Assembly (NCBI GenBank): GCA_030272155.1
Contig: CP126197.1
Location: forward strand, 4,394,001 to 4,458,000
From: Tetradesmus obliquus
Lineage: Eukaryota; Chlorophyta; Chlorophyceae; Sphaeropleales; Scenedesmaceae
Direction of reading: 5' to 3'
Length of the DNA stretch: 64,000 bases
Part shown: piece after piece, positions 61,601 through 64,000 of the stretch
How the letters are laid out: each line of letters opens with the position of its first letter
Position numbering within the stretch: the first letter of the stretch is position 1
The notes under the pieces: generated by a model
Databases searched by the model: none
What the model was told of the DNA's origin: nothing
The model's input: the letters and a program-made list of their open reading frames with translations, nothing else
Translations under genes and position numbers: made by a program

Positions 61601-62352
61601 TAGCATCATGGGCCCAGGAGTCAAAGTTTTGCAGTCCTCAAACTTGGCGCGCAAAACTACGTGCCGTCTTCTCAGGGGGTTGTATCCTGCAGCTTTTGCT
61701 GCTGCTGACGAGGCAACAAACTGCAGCAGCAGCATAAGGCGTCTCCTCACCTATGTGCACTGGGATGACACCCTCGCTGCCCACTACCCGCAGGTACACC
61801 ACGCTGGCGCCTGCAGGAAACAATAGTGCAACAAAAAGACAGCAAAGCAACCATCATGCACGCCCAGGAAGCACAGCATGCACCCATCACCAGCTGTGCA
61901 TCAACTGCCTGTGCACAACAGACAGCACTGCTGCAGCATCTGGCAGACAGCAGGTCAGACGTACCCCCTGCAGTTGTCGGGTGATTATACATACCATAAC
62001 TACGCTATGACCCACCTTGTGAGACCCTCACGGACTCAATCTTGACTTCCACATAGTTTTCTAGGTCGTCTTTCCCCTGACCGTTCCCCCCTCCAGTTGC
62101 AGACCGCTGCACTCGCTGCCTGCGGGACCCACTGCGTCCAAACCTACTGTTGGAGCTGGGATCGGCAGGGCAGGGGCCTGTGCTGTTTCTACAGCTGCTG
62201 CTGAGGTGGGTCCACACGCTGTTGCAACGGAGTTTCAGACAATGGCGCGCTAGGCTGCTTGGCCGCGTGATGCTGCAAATTTGCTGCATCTGGCGACATT
62301 CAGTTCCTCTCGACAAGAGACACGATGACGAGCAGGCCTGGCTGAACGCCAT
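58686..62352 (-). CDS. BFN (DUF151) plus UVR protein, plant BBD-type bifunctional nuclease
   Basis: Exons on the minus strand: 62016-62352, 61751-61810, 61394-61443, 61042-61107, 60056-60215, 59654-59723, 59256-59366, 58686-58842; all in phase; 336 residues, close to plant BBD proteins. N-terminus MAFSQACSSSCLL with many S/R fits a plastid transit peptide; an earlier in-frame Met exists. BFN domain: VVYLRVVGSEGVIPVHIG, ENESNALLREINKQRQ, RPLTHDLMKNMLQEVG, TDIIANTYYARVHV and DARPSDAINLAVRFGAPVYI. C-terminal UVR motif: VAMESALADGRYEEAAHLRDEY, with a related QLQKELAVKEERFEDAQSF before it. Plant homologs are reported as nucleases in basal defence and ABA response. A phase-0 cassette exon (60738-60845) may lie between exons 4 and 5. 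Confidence 0.9.
59153..59175 (-). repeat. Echo of minus-strand exon end 59245-59267 with donor
   Basis: A 23-base perfect copy covering CTTCCAGGAGAG and GTGAGGCGGGC, 92 bases downstream of the functional donor of the BBD gene. Confidence 0.85.
60723..60905. repeat. Long hairpin: 85-base inverted repeat with 13-base loop
   Basis: Arms 60723-60807 and 60821-60905 are about 81 percent identical as reverse complements. Both arms read as similar peptides on opposite strands (YRFNETTLNTINASL on minus, YRINEATLNTIGASL on plus). The minus arm keeps a GGTGAGTGGG donor. Confidence 0.9.
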
Positions 62353-62666
62353 TGTTTGTACAATATCACTCTCGACAGCCAACTTTTTCAAACTCGACAA
62401 CATAAAAAAACATAGGCCGTCCGAAACATGCGAGATGTGTCCTGCCAGGTACATGGTCCAAAAAACCTTTCATCGTCTGCACAGCTTCCACAAGGTATGG
62501 TGGGCTTGCGGGGCCATCGGTGAAGCTCTAGACTTTATAAGTATGTTTCATCAGCTATTGATTCCCCTCACCTAACTGCTAGCACTGTTGCTGATCCAGG
62601 CTATCATCAGCACTCGCAGTGCCACAACCTGCACCCACAGCAGCAGCCATCAGCTAGACGGAGAAG
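62353..62666. promoter_or_regulatory. Divergent promoter region
   Basis: The 314 bases separate the BBD-type start (minus) from the VASt gene start (plus). No TATA box is obvious; ATAAAAAAACAT lies at 62401. Confidence 0.45.
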
Positions 62667-63279
62667 ATGCGTGAGCTTACATTCCAAGCCGTGATTGCGG
62701 GATGCTCTACAAAGGTGGGGTGCTGTGAGCAGCTCCCATGCCTTACCTTGGGCCTTGGACTCTTCATTGGTGCTGTTCACGCCTCTGTGCGCAGCATGCA
62801 GATGCTGACCATGTGCCCTGACCAAGCCACGCAGCTTCACACTCATGCTGAATCCTGCATCAAACACATAAACCACTTCAAACAACATGACATGAAGTCC
62901 CCGGCACTCGCTGTGGGACACGCCCACTCACCCTTGACGCACCCTTTGCTCAACACATGTCCCTTGCAGGACTTCTTCCGCATTGCAGTCAAGGACAGCA
63001 GTGTGATCCGGCAGTTTCACATAGAGGCCAACAAGGACGACACAGTGACAGCCTCTGACTGGGATGAAGCAGCATGCACAAGGGTGGTCTGCTTCACCCT
63101 GGCCATGGCCATTCCAGCATCAGTGAAGCGCTTTGTGGGTGAGCAGCAGCAGCGACAGCAGCAGCAGCAGCAGGCAGGCCAGCACCAGTGCCAGCATGCG
63201 CAAATGTTCAGCAGCAGAGCTGTGCCGCATATGGCAATCTGATATAACACGGTGTGCATGCTGATGGCGTTGTGCCACC

Positions 63280-63314
<35 letters not shown>

Positions 63315-64000
63315 TCCCTCACTACCGGGCTCTGTCACCTCAAGAAGCGGTTTCACTGAACTATGCATCAGCAGCAGGTGCAGCCAGCAGCGACTGCACA
63401 ACAGCGGAGCATGTCTGGTACCGCAAACGACGCTTTGTGCAGGCAAGCGTGCTCAAACATGCATATGCTGTGGCGTGCTGCTGCACCCTTGCAGGTGCTG
63501 AGCCCATCCGCATCAAAGAGAAGCAGAGCTTTGAGTGGCTAGAGGGAGACACACTCAAGATTGTGTCCATCCCCATCGTGCAGGTGCGCAATTCTACAAC
63601 GGAAACGAGACGAAACATGTCAAGCACATGCCTCAGCAATGCTGGCGCTTTAGCCGATACTGCCAGTGCAGAGGAATGCAGTAGCTATTCATTCAAAATT
63701 GTTGCTGAAAAAGTAGTTACTGCACTTTGACAGCTGTTAGCAGTGCTGCGCATCTCAAGCGGTGATGTATAACAGCGTCTGCTCTTTGCAACAGCTGCCT
63801 CTGCGGCCTGCTGAGACCGACGCAACATCTGCTCTCCTCCTGTGCTGTGCATCATTCAACAGATATCGCTCGCCAAGAGCCTGTCCACGCGTGCTGAGCT
63901 GCTGATCAGCAACAGCAGCGAGGGCTGCCAGATTGACGTGACTGTCAGCGTCAGCGCAAGCGTGCCCTGGCCCATGACGAGCACTGTTGAGGCACTCATG
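62667..64000 (+). CDS. VASt-domain protein (StART-like lipid transfer), 5' part
   Basis: Exons 62667-62714, 62970-63138, 63495-63583, 63863 to the right edge; phases agree; 148 residues visible. MRELTFQAVIAGC is the usual first strand of a VASt/StART-like fold, followed by DFFRIAVKDSSVIRQFH, TASDWDEAACTRVVCFTL (the conserved Trp and Arg), IKEKQSFEWLEGDTLKIVSIP and SLSTRAELLISNSSEGCQID. VASt domains bind sterols and move them at membrane contact sites; many members also have a GRAM domain, which is not present upstream. The gene continues beyond the window, so membrane anchoring is unknown. Confidence 0.75.
63281..63314. repeat. (CTGG)8 microsatellite in an intron of the VASt gene
   Basis: About eight tandem TGGC units. 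Confidence 0.95.

Overview
This window reads as nuclear DNA of a green alga. The genes are split by many short introns with GTGAGT-type donors and TGCAG acceptors. CAG/CTG triplet tracts fill both exons and introns. Several genes have the TGTAA poly(A) signal of chlorophycean algae shortly after the stop. Proteins include plant/algal types (an OSCA channel, a BBD-type nuclease with a transit-like N-terminus, an mTERF protein). A chlorophycean, possibly of the Scenedesmaceae, is my inference; no ribosomal marker is present to test it.

Layout. 1-4059 (+): C-terminal 448 residues of an OSCA/CSC1/TMEM63 mechanosensitive channel. 5678-10302 (+): secreted GH79-like glycosidase. 11681-13193 (+): mTERF protein. 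15020-18360 (+): ankyrin plus RMT2-type arginine methyltransferase. 19639-20682 (-): 76-residue secreted protein. 21415-28865 (-): about 2200-residue low-complexity Q/A/S protein. 29429-33077 (+): CCCH-RING spliceosome factor of the RNF113/Cwc24 type. 33894-38441 (+): multicopper oxidase. 38949-43968 (+): cystathionine gamma-lyase-like PLP enzyme. 45553-47944 (-), 48238-51382 (+) and 52075-56437 (+): three paralogous MYND-finger proteins, the first two forming an inverted duplication. 58686-62352 (-): BFN/DUF151 plus UVR protein. 62667-64000 (+): start of a VASt-domain lipid-transfer-like protein. Exon sets were assembled by hand from splice sites, reading phase and family motifs. For most genes every junction is phase-consistent and the lengths fit the families (for example 397 residues for the lyase and 336 for the BBD protein).

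The genes are unrelated housekeeping or secreted functions and do not form a pathway. The striking feature of the window is structural. Many exon ends are followed or preceded, inside the neighbouring intron or 3' UTR, by one to four degenerate copies of themselves that still carry the splice donor, splice acceptor or stop codon. I call these splice-junction echoes. In the channel gene every junction has one. They occur in eight of the thirteen genes and on both strands. A second pattern is the placement of long (CTG)n runs directly upstream of 3' splice sites, where they seem to serve as the pyrimidine tract. A 13-nt-loop hairpin in the BBD gene carries a phase-0 candidate cassette exon.
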